Positions 1 to 10,819 of a stretch of DNA of 64,000 nucleotides are shown here, piece after piece (within the stretch, counting starts at the first letter, position 1; each line of letters starts with the position of its first letter). Both the position numbers and the translations under genes were made by a program. The stretch is from contig JALGPY010000009.1 in assembly GCA_023055425.1 (NCBI GenBank), positions 34,143,275-34,207,274 on the forward strand, in the 5' to 3' direction. This DNA is from Linanthus parryae. Taxonomy: Eukaryota > Streptophyta > Magnoliopsida > Ericales > Polemoniaceae. Under the pieces are notes generated by a model, which was given only the letters and a program-made list of their open reading frames with translations, did not search any database and had not been told where the DNA came from.

Positions 1-59
1 GCTTATGTGGATGGTGCGATCGTATCACTCACTTTACGGAGCATTGAAACAAGAAACAA

Positions 60-600
60 ACGAATAAAAGTTGGCTGAGGACCAAGGCTACGTCTCGTGG
101 ATAGTGTTTAGGCCTCCCCCGAGAAAGAAGCATGCCACTATTAGAACCGAGGTGGAATAATTGGGAGGGAACAAACCTCTGACCAGTCCTGACAGAGGAA
201 GAGGTCCATCGAAGTCTACTGTGGGGTTGAACATAAAAAACAAAGGCTCTAGTAACAGGGACAAAGCCAGGGGAAGGATCCGACATCTTCACGCTCTTCT
301 TCGAGGATGGACACCGATACTTTGGCTAGAATGGCCAGTGATGAGGAGATGGCCAGTCCGAAAGTTTCTACAGACCCCCTGGCGGGAATTCGCACAAAGA
401 AGAGCTCTCCACCTGCTGATCGAGGCAAGTCTAATACTTTTATGTCATCATCTGATAGTCTCCATTCGTTTTCATCCATGTCGGGTTTGAATCCGAAGGC
501 TTCTAATGCCAAACGGAAGAAAGGACAAATCACACTTAGTCCTAACCCAAGGGAGAAGCTAGCAGATCGTAGACTGAGTTGTCAGCACATAGCGGTCTAG
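60..600 (+). pseudogene. LINE ORF1 C-terminal remnant
   Basis: Short frames on the plus strand read as a basic and Ser/Pro-rich tail: WIVFRPPPRKK around 95-130, then GGNKPLTSPDRGRGPSKST around 160-220, then a Ser-rich stretch at 307-600. Such basic, low-complexity tails after an FGPWM-like motif are common in ORF1 of plant LINEs, which encodes an RNA-binding protein. The frame is broken and no zinc knuckle is visible. The assignment depends on position directly upstream of the endonuclease. Confidence 0.4.
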
Positions 601-612
601 GTGATGTAAGCA

Positions 613-1660
613 GTGAAGCGAATAAAAATGACGGGAACAGGATGGCCCAAAAGACCCCACCTTCTACAATGGCGGCGACTGCGGTATAGTCCCGCCAATG
701 CGATCAACTGGAACACATGGGGCCTTGGGAACTGCCGTAAAGTTCCAGAGCTTCATAACCTCGTCAGAGGGAATTCACCCAAGATGTTCTTCTTAATGGA
801 GACCCGTTACTACCCGACGAATTTGAGAGGGTGAAAACTCACATAGGTTTTAACATCAGCCTTTTCATTTCATGTAATGGGCGTAGTGGTGGTTTGGATC
901 TCAAGTGGGATGATAGTTTTGAGGTTACGTTGATTAAACGTTCAAAATTGTTCATTAACTGTTTAATCTCTTATCCTAATCTGCAGATTCAGAGGTAGTT
1001 CACCGATTTTTATGGGGATCCTGACAGTAATGAATGAAGAAATTCCTGGGAATTATAAGGGAGACTTCGGAACCCCAATAATATCCCGTGGGGTGTTATG
1101 GGTGACTTCATCGATACTTCAGAGATGGAGAAAAAAGGGGGTAGACCAGAAGACAAGCAGTTGATGGGAGATTCCATCTCAGCTTTTTCTGCTAATGAGC
1201 TGTTTGATTTTGGCTACAGTGGCCAAACGTTTACTTGGATCAGTAATCCTCGTAACGGAAGGCGCATTCGAGAACCGTTGGACAGAGTAGTGGCTAATCC
1301 TGCATTGCGGGACCTTTTAAAGGGGGAAAGGTCTATCATCTTACGACGGTAGTGTCAGATCACATCCCTATTGAGCTATGCTGGATTCCGATGAGGAAAA
1401 AAGCTCCTCGATTTCACTTTGAGACTATGTGGCCCAGTCACGATGATTGTAAGCCTTTCATATCGAGGAATTGCGCACAGTTTAGTGATTATGATCTTAG
1501 GCACAAGCTTGAAGGTACTGGAAAGCGTTTGAAGCAATGGGATCGTTCGGTCTTCAGCAGTGTAAAGAAAATTATTGCTTTTCTTCGCGAAAAAATTCAA
1601 GAAGTTCAAGGCTATCAGGATATTGTGATGTTTTTGATGATATTCTAAGCTCAAGCTAGA
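613..1660 (+). pseudogene. LINE endonuclease domain (broken)
   Basis: Translation shows NWNTWGLGNCRKVPELHNLV followed by FFLMETR near 700-800, matching the N-terminus of the AP-type endonuclease of plant LINE ORF2. Further pieces in shifted frames read VMGDFIDTSE (1095-1125), FGYSGQTFTWISN (1215-1250) and VSDHIPIELCW (1350-1385), the conserved C-terminal catalytic blocks. In a live element this enzyme nicks target DNA to prime reverse transcription. At least four frame breaks make it non-functional. Confidence 0.75.
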
Positions 1661-1849
1661 CCTTAATACTATTCTTTCTAATGATTAATCTATGTGGCTT
1701 CAACGCTCGAGAGTTCTCTAGCTTAAATAATGCGACCGAAATACTAGTTTGTTTCACACAAAATCATCACTCAGAAAAGGGCAGCCATCTTGTGGGACTA
1801 GAGGATGCGAAAGGGGTTTGGCGTACGTATTCGGTTGATATGGTGAGTA

Positions 1850-2872
1850 TTCTTGATTAGCACTTCTGTAATATCTTTACGGATCAGAGGCCTTCGGCCA
1901 ATGAGATGGAGACCATTCTTCAGCACCTGCAGCCACTGATCCCTCGACTCTGATTTGGAGATTGGACGAACCCTTTACTCGAGCTAACATAGAGCAAGAT
2001 CGCGGTCAAATGGGCCCCACCAAATCTATGGGACCAAATGGATTTCCATAAGTGTTCTTTTAGGAAAATTGGGACCTTATGGGTGAGGAAGTGACCAACA
2101 CTTGTCTTCATATTCTGAACCATAATGCAAGTTTGGTAGGGTTTAACGAAACAGTGATCGCTCCCATCCCGAAAGTTCAACAGGTACGGAATCCGAGTCA
2201 TCTGAGACCATTCAGTTTATGTTCATCTATCTATAAATTAATTATGAAAACTATGGTAAATCACTTGAAAGAAGTCTCAGAGAGTTACATTTCAGAATAT
2301 CAAAGTGATTTTGTTCCATGACGTCTTATAACTGATAATATCTTGATTGCCTTTGAGATATTGCATTTGATGAGGACTCGAAAAAGGGTAGAAATGGTTA
2401 CATGGAAGTAAAGTTGGATACGACCAAGGCTTATGACATCATGGTCTTTCTCAAGGCCTTACCCGAAGAGATCGAGTTCTTTAAGTCTCTCCTTCAGAGT
2501 TATGAAGCTTCTTCAGGACAGAAGGTAAACCTCGACAAATATTCAGTCGTGTTTTCATCTAATGTTCCAATCAATGACATGGCTAGTCTTTGCAATCTTC
2601 TCGCTGTCAAAGAATCTGCAAGTCATGAAAAGTACCGGGGACTCCCAACTTCCATCGGGAAAAGAAGAATTGCGGTGTTTGGTAATCTCACTGAGAAGGT
2701 TTCCAACATATTAAAAGGATGGAAACCAAATATCTCTTTTGCAGGGTGCGAGATACTTATTAAAGTAGTAACTCGGCCAATTCCAGTATATACGATGAGC
2801 TGTTTTAAATTTCCTACGACTCTATGTCAAAAGCTTGAACGTATGTCAGGCCAATTTTTCTGGGGGAAGTAG
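1850..2872 (+). pseudogene. LINE reverse transcriptase, catalytic core deleted
   Basis: The fingers region is recognisable: VTNTCLHILNHNASLVGFNE, then PIPKVQQVRNPSHLRPFSLC at 2160-2220, with a stop near 2320. The frame at 2402-2872 reads KLDTTKAYD and then jumps directly into EEIEFFKSLLQSYEASSGQK. In intact plant LINEs about 120-150 residues lie between these blocks, including the primer-grip region and the FADD catalytic pair. Here they are absent, with the junction at about 2437-2446. The frame continues through the thumb-like YRGLPTSIGK and FFWGK blocks. The enzyme cannot be active. Confidence 0.75.
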
Positions 2873-4080
2873 CCTAATCAAATAGGAGGGCAATGGATTG
2901 CTTCGGACTCCCTGAAAACACCCATAGGGTTCAAAGACCTGGAAGATTTCAACAAAGCTCGTCTCGTAAAGCAATATTGGATAATTCTTACTTCGGATTC
3001 ACTGTTGAGTAAATTATTTAAACATAAATATTTTCCCAATGATAGTTTTATCTCAGCTGCAGAAAACAACTAATATCCGTGGCGATCAATCTTATGTGCT
3101 GCAGAAGTAGTTCAAAGCGGTATGAGATGGAAAGTGGGCGATGGCCAGACTATCAGGATCTCTTGTGACCCTCGGCTGAAGCCGTAGCCGGGTTTCTGTA
3201 CCCTGGTCAGACCTGCGGCTAAAGATCAGATGAAGCTGGTCGAGTTCACTATGATGACCGTTTATGGGACTTGCTGAAGCTTGAGCAGTTCGGATTTTTT
3301 GCCGATTAAGCTAACATAAAGAAGATTCAGATCCCCCAATCCCCGATATCGAATTCAATCCGGTGGAATTATACATAGTGTGGCTTCAGGGTATGCCCTG
3401 ATTCGAAGTCAGAAGAAGCAGATGAACAATCCACGTCCTCATGTAATTTGTATTCATCTTAGCTAAAGGCCTTGTGACAAACCAAGGTTCAAGCGAAAGT
3501 TATTTATACGGTATGGAGGGCACCTCAAGAATCTCTTGCCACACGATTGAAGGTCGCAAAATTAACAAAAGATGTCCAAGCTTCTTGTCCGCTTTGCAAC
3601 AAACATCCTGAATCGGCCACTCACTTATTCATGGAATGCCCGGTATCTTTATCATTATGGAAGCGTTTTCGTCATGTATTTTTTTGATAATATGGTGAGC
3701 TTCATTACTTTATGGATCTCACTGCTCTTCATATGCTTTCTTCTCAGGAACGGGTAATTTTTTCTACGGTTATGTGGCAAATTTGGAACTGCCGCAACAC
3801 TCTGATCTTCCAGAATGAGTTTCAATCTGAAGAAGAGATGTACCGGTCGATCTGCAATCACATTTCACTGCAACAAGATAACAAGAGCTTCACTCGCCAC
3901 CGTAGTGCCGCGGAAATCTCACCGGTGGACTGTTGGAGTCCACCTGCTGTTGGCTACGTGAAGCTCAACACCAACGGAGCTTGGATCCAGACAAAAGATC
4001 GAGGAGCTTGCGGCACAGTACTTCGAGACCACCAAGGGCATCTTATAGCTGCGGTAGCATCTACGCCTCCTCCGCTCTAG
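2873..4080 (+). pseudogene. LINE zinc-binding region and first half of RNase H
   Basis: After the RT, translated pieces show MRWKVGDGQTIRIS (3120-3165) and then CPLCNKHPESATHLFMECP (about 3585-3640), the Cys/His cluster of the RT-associated zinc-binding domain. The frame at 3712-4080 reads QIWNCRNTLIF and then VKLNTNGAW...GACGTVLRDHQG, the start of a plant-type RNase H. That domain normally begins with an Asp (KxNxDGA). Here the position is Asn (NTNGA), so a catalytic acidic residue appears lost. The coding sequence is interrupted by the Athila insertion; its C-terminal half lies at 32930-33260. Confidence 0.7.
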
Positions 4081-4104
4081 AGGCGTAGACCAATTTTATT
4101 AGGT

Positions 4105-4109
4105 ACGGG
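4105..4109 (+). repeat. Target-site duplication ACGGG (left) of Athila-1
   Basis: ACGGG directly precedes the left LTR and the same five bases follow the right LTR at 32921-32925. Five base pairs is the usual duplication made by Ty3 integrases, so this fixes both element ends. Confidence 0.9.
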
Positions 4110-5587
4110 TGACACGTTCTAACCACAAGTGTATGGTTTTCGCGTGTAGTAATAATCCGGAAATCCGGGTTGTCGAACTCAAGGGACTTTGTTAAACTAG
4201 TTATTATCTTAAACCTTATGTGGGAAAGTCGCAAAGTTGTGTGTTGTTCTAATTCTACTAAAATAAAATGACATGATTCTCAATTAATTGAGTGGAGTAG
4301 TTCACGATTAACAAAGAGTGATTTATGAATTTTATTATAAGTGGACAAATACCGGGAATTCTCTAGGTTCACTAGGAATGATATAAACTTATGCTTTGAT
4401 TCGTGAAACAACAACGTGTCTTTTACTATTAATCGAGCAATGTAAAATTTACCGAGTTACCAAGCAAATTATCTATACTTAAAACCAAAATACACCGAGT
4501 TACCAAGTCTATCTTACTTTTAATTATGCATTAGAAATCACCATTTCTACTCTAACGGTCCTAGTTAACAATACCGAGTTACCAAATAACGATTCGACTA
4601 GGTGGATTATTCAATTTACCGACTAACTTTCACGGAGTTACCACGTGAATGCCAATTTAGATTACTCCTACGTTAGCTACGCGCAAGAATAATAGAATCA
4701 AAACCATAAACAATCCGTAATAATGAAAGAGCACGATAGATTAAGTTGAAAACTTGAATCACAATCTCAAAATATCATGTTTATATAAAAACCTAGCTAC
4801 ACCAAACGAGAATTCCCAGCAAAAAGTGTTTAGCTACTACGATTCATACTAAAATCAACGAGTTTCATGTATCTCATAAGCAAAAACTAATAAAGAGGAA
4901 GAGTTGAGAATCAAAACGATTGATCCAAGGCTCCCAAGCTCCTACAATAGCTTCTTGCTCTCCAAAAGATGTTTCTAACGTGATGAACTACTGAAATTTT
5001 CGACCTTAAACACTTAAATACGTTTCCATAACAATATTACAAAGTTTGGATAAACTACGCAAAAGGCCCAAAACAAACTACGTTTTTCTGCGATGTCTTC
5101 TTACGAAGACTTTTCTCTTTGTACGAAGAGTCTTCGTAGGAAGACAATTCCTCTTCGTACGAAGGTCTTCCTATGTAAGTACTGCCAGCATGTTTAGGAA
5201 GAGATCTTCAGTCTTCGAAATTTTGGCTAAGTAAATTCTCTTCGTACGAAGACAAAGACATTTGTCTTCGTACGAAGACCCCTTTTCCTGCACTTCTTCC
5301 TTTGACTTTTTCTTCAAGTTCCTTGCTTCCGAAGCTCGTTTCCATCTCCCGCATGATCCTCCAAGCCCTGTTTTCCTGTGAATCACAACACGAAAACACA
5401 AACCGCAATCATATCACAATAAAAGCTCAAAATATCCATAGAAACGCCCGAATTTAACAAGTAAAGCTCATGAACTCATATTATCACATTTTAGCCTAAT
5501 TTACTCAAAATACAACAAATTCTCCATGTTGAGCACGCAAAACGTAGAAATAAAAGGCATAAAATAACTCCAAAAACGGAGTTATCA
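4110..5587 (-). repeat. Athila-1 3' LTR
   Basis: 1,478 bp, matching 31469-32920 along its length with scattered substitutions and small indels, so the element is older than the nested Tat. On the minus strand it starts TGATAACTCC, part of a small hairpin, and ends CGTGTCA. It holds a TATA motif near 4780-4787, four copies of an ACCGAGTTACCA-like motif at 4451, 4494, 4573 and 4632, and a cluster of TCTTCGTACGAAGA-type palindromes at 5093-5279, several decayed here. Confidence 0.92.
4780..4787 (-). promoter_or_regulatory. TATA box in Athila-1 3' LTR
   Basis: TATATAAA on the minus strand, about 800 bp into the LTR. The equivalent sequence is kept in the 5' LTR at 32138-32145. Placement is right for the U3/R border, but this is an inference from sequence only. 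Confidence 0.45.
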
Positions 5588-5625
5588 ACTACCCCCACAC
5601 TACCTTTTGCTCGTCCCGAGCAAAT
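5588..5625 (-). promoter_or_regulatory. Polypurine tract and hairpin of Athila-1
   Basis: On the minus strand the sequence reads TTGCTCGGGACGAGCAA (a 7-bp-stem hairpin), then AAAGGTAG, then TGTGGGGGTAGT, and immediately enters the LTR. The purine run is where plus-strand DNA synthesis would be primed. An almost identical layout precedes the LTR of the second Athila-like element at about 40840-40880. Confidence 0.75.
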
Positions 5626-7800
5626 TCCCCAAGTCATATAAAACTTCTCAAGCTAAAATCCTCTCACTTTCCCGCAATCAATCCAACTTTGCATACCAAA
5701 CCAATTTATCATTGCATAACTTCCCTACGCCAATTGCATACTCTCACCATTCATTGCATACAAATTCGGTATCAATTGCATACTAGCCCGAGGTAGATCA
5801 AACCACAAACCACCTCTTTTACTAGTCGACACGACTCGATTATACACAATGCACCTATATGCAAATGCAATATTCACAATGCAAGTATTAAAATAATTTT
5901 TTTTTTCTTTTTCTTTTCGCGAGATTGGGCAATCTCCATTAGCTTAAACCGGTTATCATGAAGCGATGAGAAATCTAGATACAAGGCATGAGTTGAAACC
6001 AAATTCGACAACGAGAATCTCCCCTAGATTGTATAGAAAACCTAACTTTACTACGTACAAGAATGCATTACCTCTTCGTGTGTGCATCAAAATAAGAGGC
6101 TACGCTAAGCTAAGCCACTTTCAAGGTCCGAGCTCCTATTCCACTAACGGGTTTAGAATGATGAGGCTTAGGGACGAAAGGATAATAATCACGAACTAGC
6201 CCTAAAGCGTCACAATCTCACAAATACCACATCTCACACACCCTCACAACAATGATAGAAACCGAACCCGAAACTCACCACCTCCGGCCCTCGATCCCCT
6301 CAAACCCCGGTACAATTACGATCTCCGCGGCCACCGTCGTGAATGATGCATAAGATAGAACTTCCCATTGATGAACTAGTTGCTTCTCCACTCGGTCTTC
6401 CAATAAGCTTTCCATTTATTCCTTTATTCAACTCTCCTTTTCTTCTCTCTCTTTTTTTTTTTTTTTTTTTTTAATATCTCTCAAATTTCCGCACAATTTC
6501 CACAATATAAATCCCGAGTGGTCTTCCAAGCATCAAGACAAAATAAGATGATAATGAATACGTATCACAAATAAATTCATCTCCCCCTAAATCGATGAAA
6601 TCCATGGTGTCACAAACTAAGCCGCTAACGAAATAAAGCACATGTGTGGGGACGGAGTCGTCGCAAGCTCAATCTCGATGTCCGTAGTAAAAAAATTTGA
6701 CACCCCCACACTCGAATGTAATCCTGTCCCCTCTCATGTAGTCAATCGGATGTATGTCTCGTGCCTAATCCAATCGAACCTCCCACACCATGATGAGTAA
6801 AATCCGGTACCTAGCACGATCCACAAATTAAATTCACCCAAAATTTTTGTGTGTATTAGATGTTACACACTCACGGCTCTCCACAACTGTGTTCATGTTG
6901 TAACGACATGGGACACCGCCACACCGAAGTGCGCAAGCCTACTCTCACTCACCCTCGCATTCCCCTCGAAAATCACAAATGAAGCATATGCGATATGTAA
7001 GAATCACACAAATATATCATGAAGCACTCCCTCAACGAACCCCCTCAACTACAACTCCCTCGTGACGAACTAAAGCGGTGATTCTACACAATCAACAATG
7101 AAGTCCAAGAATCGTCACCCTAAGTCCAGAGGTTATAAAAGAATACAAGTTTCAAAACAGGGTTTACTAGTGGTCCTACAGGGTAAGTTCTATAAGCAGT
7201 GAGTGCTCTAATACACGACCTCGCACAGCTGTTTTGTGTGCCACTACGAGGCGGGTTGGTGACTACCTAAGACGTACACAAGAACGTTCGTCTTGTTTAG
7301 CTCACACCTAGCTCAACTCTTGTAAGAAAACTAGGCACACACTTACCGATTTGAAAATTAAGTTCGTGTGAAAAATAGGCATGCATTCCCATAAAGAAAG
7401 CTTCTCTATACTTACTAGGGGGAACTCACGTTGTCACTCTCGATCGCACATCATGCCCTATGCCTAAAAGTCTCACACTTCTCGATTTTACCAAATTTTC
7501 AGCTTCTTTTGATTGCCCTTTCTCAAATTTTTAGTATTTTTTGTTAGTTTTTTATTAACCTATACTACATGCACGGTCTACTCGATTAACGACTCAATAT
7601 GTTGGTGGGATGACTCAACAAAGATAAACATGCAAGCAAAAATACGAATAATAAAGAAGAAAATAAGGACGTACCCAAAATTCCTACCTAAATGCGACAC
7701 GGTCTATGCAAAGACTCAATAACTTACTAGTAAAAGGGTATAACCCACCCCCACACTAGGATGCATCGTTGTCCTCAACGATTACACGAGGAATCAACAA
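5588..7800 (-). other. Athila-1 3' untranslated region with repeated hairpin/polypurine modules
   Basis: Non-coding stretch between the env-like ORF and the 3' LTR. On the minus strand it contains three similar modules: a hairpin near TTGAGGACAA or TTGCTCGGGACGAGCAA followed by a TGTGGGGG-type purine run. They lie at 7748-7785, 6693-6735 and 5588-5625. The last abuts the LTR and is the probable true polypurine tract. A T-run lies at 6451-6472. No convincing coding frame is present. Confidence 0.6.
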
Positions 7801-9128
7801 TCCTAGCGTAAGGGTACGCTCCACTACTCATCTTCTTCCTCATCCTCCTCCTCTTCATCATCCTCTTCTTCCAACTCTAACTCGTCCTCACTCGGCGGAA
7901 CCGGATACTCAAAATCGTCTTCCTGAAACCACGGATCCGCCGTCGGAACTGGTGGAACAAACTCCTCCGCCGCCTGACCACTCGACTGAATAACCCACTG
8001 GACAACCATCTGGATTAAGCTACCCAGCTTCGCCTGATTGTCCCTAGTATGGTCAAACTGGCGTCTTCTCTCAATTCTATCCCGGGCCATATCTTCCTTC
8101 AAGTGATCATAAGCAACTTGGTTGTCAAACCGAGAGGTGTTCATCTTCCTACCATTTCCCTTTTTTTGGCCGACTCATCAAACCTAGACCATTTCCTATC
8201 AGTGAACCTTTTCAGGTCCATGTCCTTACCAATTGGTATTTCTGCGGTCTTAGCTAAATGAGTCAGCAAACGAGTGTGGCCGGGAACCAACTTGTTAGTC
8301 CTCGACACTCTCTCCAAGAAATTTTCCCAAATCAACCTAGGGTCGAACCGCGGTGTACAAACGGAGTGCCAAGACAGATAGTCGGAAAGAGTAATGGGGA
8401 TTCTGTGTGATTCCCATAACCCAATTCTCTAGCAACTCACAACACCACCTCGCCTCGGGCCTATAGTAGTTATTGTGAGCCTTCCATTGAGGCAACTCTC
8501 CTCTCCTATCCCACGGGTCTACTCCCTTCGCAAAGAAAAATGCATTGAATCGAGACCAAATACCCTCACTACGAATAGTGGCCTCGTAGCCACAAGCCTC
8601 TCTCAAACGGGGGAACCCCATGGCCAAGCCGATAGTCTCTAGCGTGAAGACTATCCACTCGTTTCGACAATAGACAAGACGGGGTTCCTGACTCTCACCA
8701 TCTCTCGCATACCTCAAATTGAGGCAAAACTCATGCGCTATGTGAGAACTAGACTTCCCTACAAGCTTGAACCAATTGGTCAGCTTATCACGCTCAAAGA
8801 TTTCCTTTATTGTCTGAGGCATGTCCTCGTGCAATGGAAACTCCTTCTCCTACTGCCCATTATTTTTCAAATAAGTGTCCTTAATAGAGTCTAGATGGGC
8901 CTCGAATGTAACAAATCGATAACTATCAAAGCAAGCGGGCCTAATACTACGCTCTTTCAAGTTCACTTTTGACGTTCTTCGTCCTACAATTCCCGGTTTA
9001 GTCGGGGGAGGGTTGTTCAAAACAGGGTATTGGGGTGTAGGTGGTATTTCTAACTGAGGATCACCCGAGCCGGATGCCTCTTGAGATGTACCCTCACCCG
9101 TCTTTCTTTTCTTTCCACCAAACGCCAT
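7801..9128 (-). pseudogene. Env-like ORF of Athila-1 (Athila ORF-1 family), broken
   Basis: Minus-strand frame starting MAFGGKKRKTGEG at about 9128, with basic N-terminal sequence, a Pro-rich segment, then a globular part (ERDKLTNWFKLVGKSS, NEWIVFTLETIGLAMGFP, YYRPEARWCCELLENW) and a very acidic C-terminus of Glu/Asp runs near 7830-7900. Position downstream of integrase and this architecture match the env-like ORF of Athila elements, whose function is not established. Stops or shifts near 8845, 8336 and 8140 break it. A TATAAAT motif lies about 90 bp upstream of the start. No obvious membrane anchor is visible. Confidence 0.7.
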
Positions 9129-9213
9129 TCTAATGCTCAAATTCAAATAAAAACAAGTAATTCAACCCGCGCAATAAGACAAGAAGTGTTTGCAGAGATT
9201 AAACACGTAAGCA

Positions 9214-9220
9214 ATTTATA
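9214..9220 (-). promoter_or_regulatory. Possible internal TATA box before the env-like ORF
   Basis: TATAAAT on the minus strand, about 86-92 bp before the env-like ATG at 9128. With the LTR-like palindrome cluster lying 650-830 bp further upstream, an internal promoter is possible. No transcript evidence is available. Confidence 0.3.
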
Positions 9221-9864
9221 GCACGTAATCCTAGGACTCTATTCAATCGCCCCCTAAGCACGCTACTAAGCGCAACAAAAATAAAATCGGGCTTTTACTC
9301 AATTGTGCCTAGGACTCGTATATTGAAATTACTAGTTTAGAGAATACCTATGTGCCCGGAGCAAGTCTTACGGGCACAAATTTGCAGAAACTCCGGCAAG
9401 AAAGACCGTTCTAGGGGTCGCCGGAAATTTTTTGTTGAAATTTTGAATTGAATGGCTCACCGTACCCCTTGTGATGTCCCCGTCGAGTTTGTCTTCTTGA
9501 CCCAAGGCTGAATCAAGCTCCGACTTGCCCAAATTCAAAATCTAGGACCAAAAACCCTAGAATTTCTTCCACTAATTTCTCCTTCTTGCTTGACTCTCAC
9601 TTAAAATCCCCTACCAAACCTTGATCCCCTCTGAAATGCGAACAAAACCCTACCTTGTTTGTTGAATTTGGTGAAGTTTTAAGTTTGGAGAGAGAAAAAG
9701 CTAGAGAGGTTTTGGTTATGGAGGATGAAGGTGAGGATGTGAAGAATGAGAGAGAGATGGATGGGACACTGGTTCATCAAATATGTCATCCCAAAAAGTC
9801 CTTTTTGCCCTCCAATTAATACCCCCTCCTTCTTCTTTCAATCGGGCAGAACTGTCCATTCGTC

Positions 9865-10050
9865 AGTGGTCTTCGTACGAAGACAATTCTCTTCGTACGG
9901 AGATTCTTCGTGCGAAGAGAATTTGTCTTCGTACGAAGGTCTTCCCAGATAAGTACTGCAAGTTGTTCTGGGAAGACAAAATTCAGAGGCCAAAAATTTT
10001 CTAAGTACAATGTCTTCGTACGAAGACAATTCTCTTCGTACGAAGAGAAG
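9865..10050 (-). repeat. Internal palindrome cluster resembling the Athila-1 LTR
   Basis: Contains copies of the perfect 16-bp palindromes GTCTTCGTACGAAGAC and CTCTTCGTACGAAGAG plus decayed versions (9869, 9889, 9906, 9925, 10011, 10032). The stretch between them (AAGTACTGCAAG flanked by GTCTTCC and GGAAGA) also matches the LTR at 32525-32565. The similarity therefore covers a longer segment, not just the short motif. Confidence 0.8.
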
Positions 10051-10750
10051 CCTGGAGCTGCCAAAAACATCCTTTTTAATATATTTTCGCGTATCCGATC
10101 GTGCCTTCGCTTTCGGAAGGATCTCCTCGACCTGGAGACTCCCTTTTTACCCTAAAACACTCCCAAAATCTTGGGAGTATTTCATTCTTCAATTTCACGC
10201 ATTCCAAGGCACATTTTGCATTTTCTGATGCTTTTGGCCTCGTTTTACTCTCTTGAGCATCCTTTTTGGCGTAACTTTCTCATCCGGACAACGATATGCG
10301 CGATCCACCTGTCTACAGAAAGCTCTCAACCACCCCCACACATTTGCACTGGTTCAATTCTGTTTTCAGTCTCGTCTTCAAAATATCACCTCGTAATCCG
10401 TGCCAATGTGCTAGCTTTCTCTATTTATCAATAAAATCCTCGCGAATATCAAGACAGGGAGTCTGAGAACAATATCTTCCCCAGGTGCATGTGTTGAATA
10501 GGGTTAGGAATGGCGTCAATCTTCAATTTCTTCATTTCGAATCGCGACACGCGTTTTAGGCTTCGATTCTTCAATTTTCACTCTGTTTTGCACACGCGCA
10601 TCAAGACGGGGGATCTGGAATAGGCCTTTCAGCTCGGAATTCTGCACATACTCATTGGAAATATTAAATCCACTCTCTCGCACCTCTCAAATAAATCAAA
10701 CAGAAAAAAATACAAAACAGTATTAAAACCTAAACTACTGCAATAATTAG

Positions 10751-10768
10751 GTTGGGTTGCCTCCCAAC
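10751..10768 (-). repeat. Inverted repeat after Athila-1 pol
   Basis: GTTGGGTTGCCTCCCAAC can form a six-base-pair stem (GTTGGG/CCCAAC). It lies about 50 bp past the integrase stop on the element's strand. I recall this motif, within GCGCTTGTTGGGAGGCAACC, as common at this position in plant Athila elements. Its role is unknown to me. Confidence 0.5.
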
Positions 10769-10819
10769 AAGCGCTTGTAATTTATTGTCGACGGCCCGAC
10801 CCAGTTACCTCAGAGATAA

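Larger units (their letters stand above)
1..4104 (+). mobile_element. Degenerate plant L1-type LINE, 5' part (host of the nest)
   Basis: Remnant of a non-LTR retrotransposon, cut by the window start and carrying many stops and frameshifts. Recognisable in order are an ORF1 tail, an AP-type endonuclease, RT flanks, a zinc-binding RT-associated region and the first half of a plant-type RNase H. The RNase H is interrupted just after 4080 by the Athila element starting at 4110. The remaining RNase H part and an A-rich tail resume at 32926. Family assignment rests on translated motifs typical of plant LINEs. Confidence 0.85.
9129..10819 (-). other. Spacer between integrase and env-like ORF in Athila-1
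   Basis: About 1.7 kb without a believable protein. It contains a TATAAAT motif on the minus strand at 9214-9220, a palindrome cluster at 9869-10047 that resembles the LTR cluster, and an 18-bp inverted repeat just beyond the pol stop at 10751-10768. Short plus-strand frames here are products of the palindromes. Confidence 0.5.
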
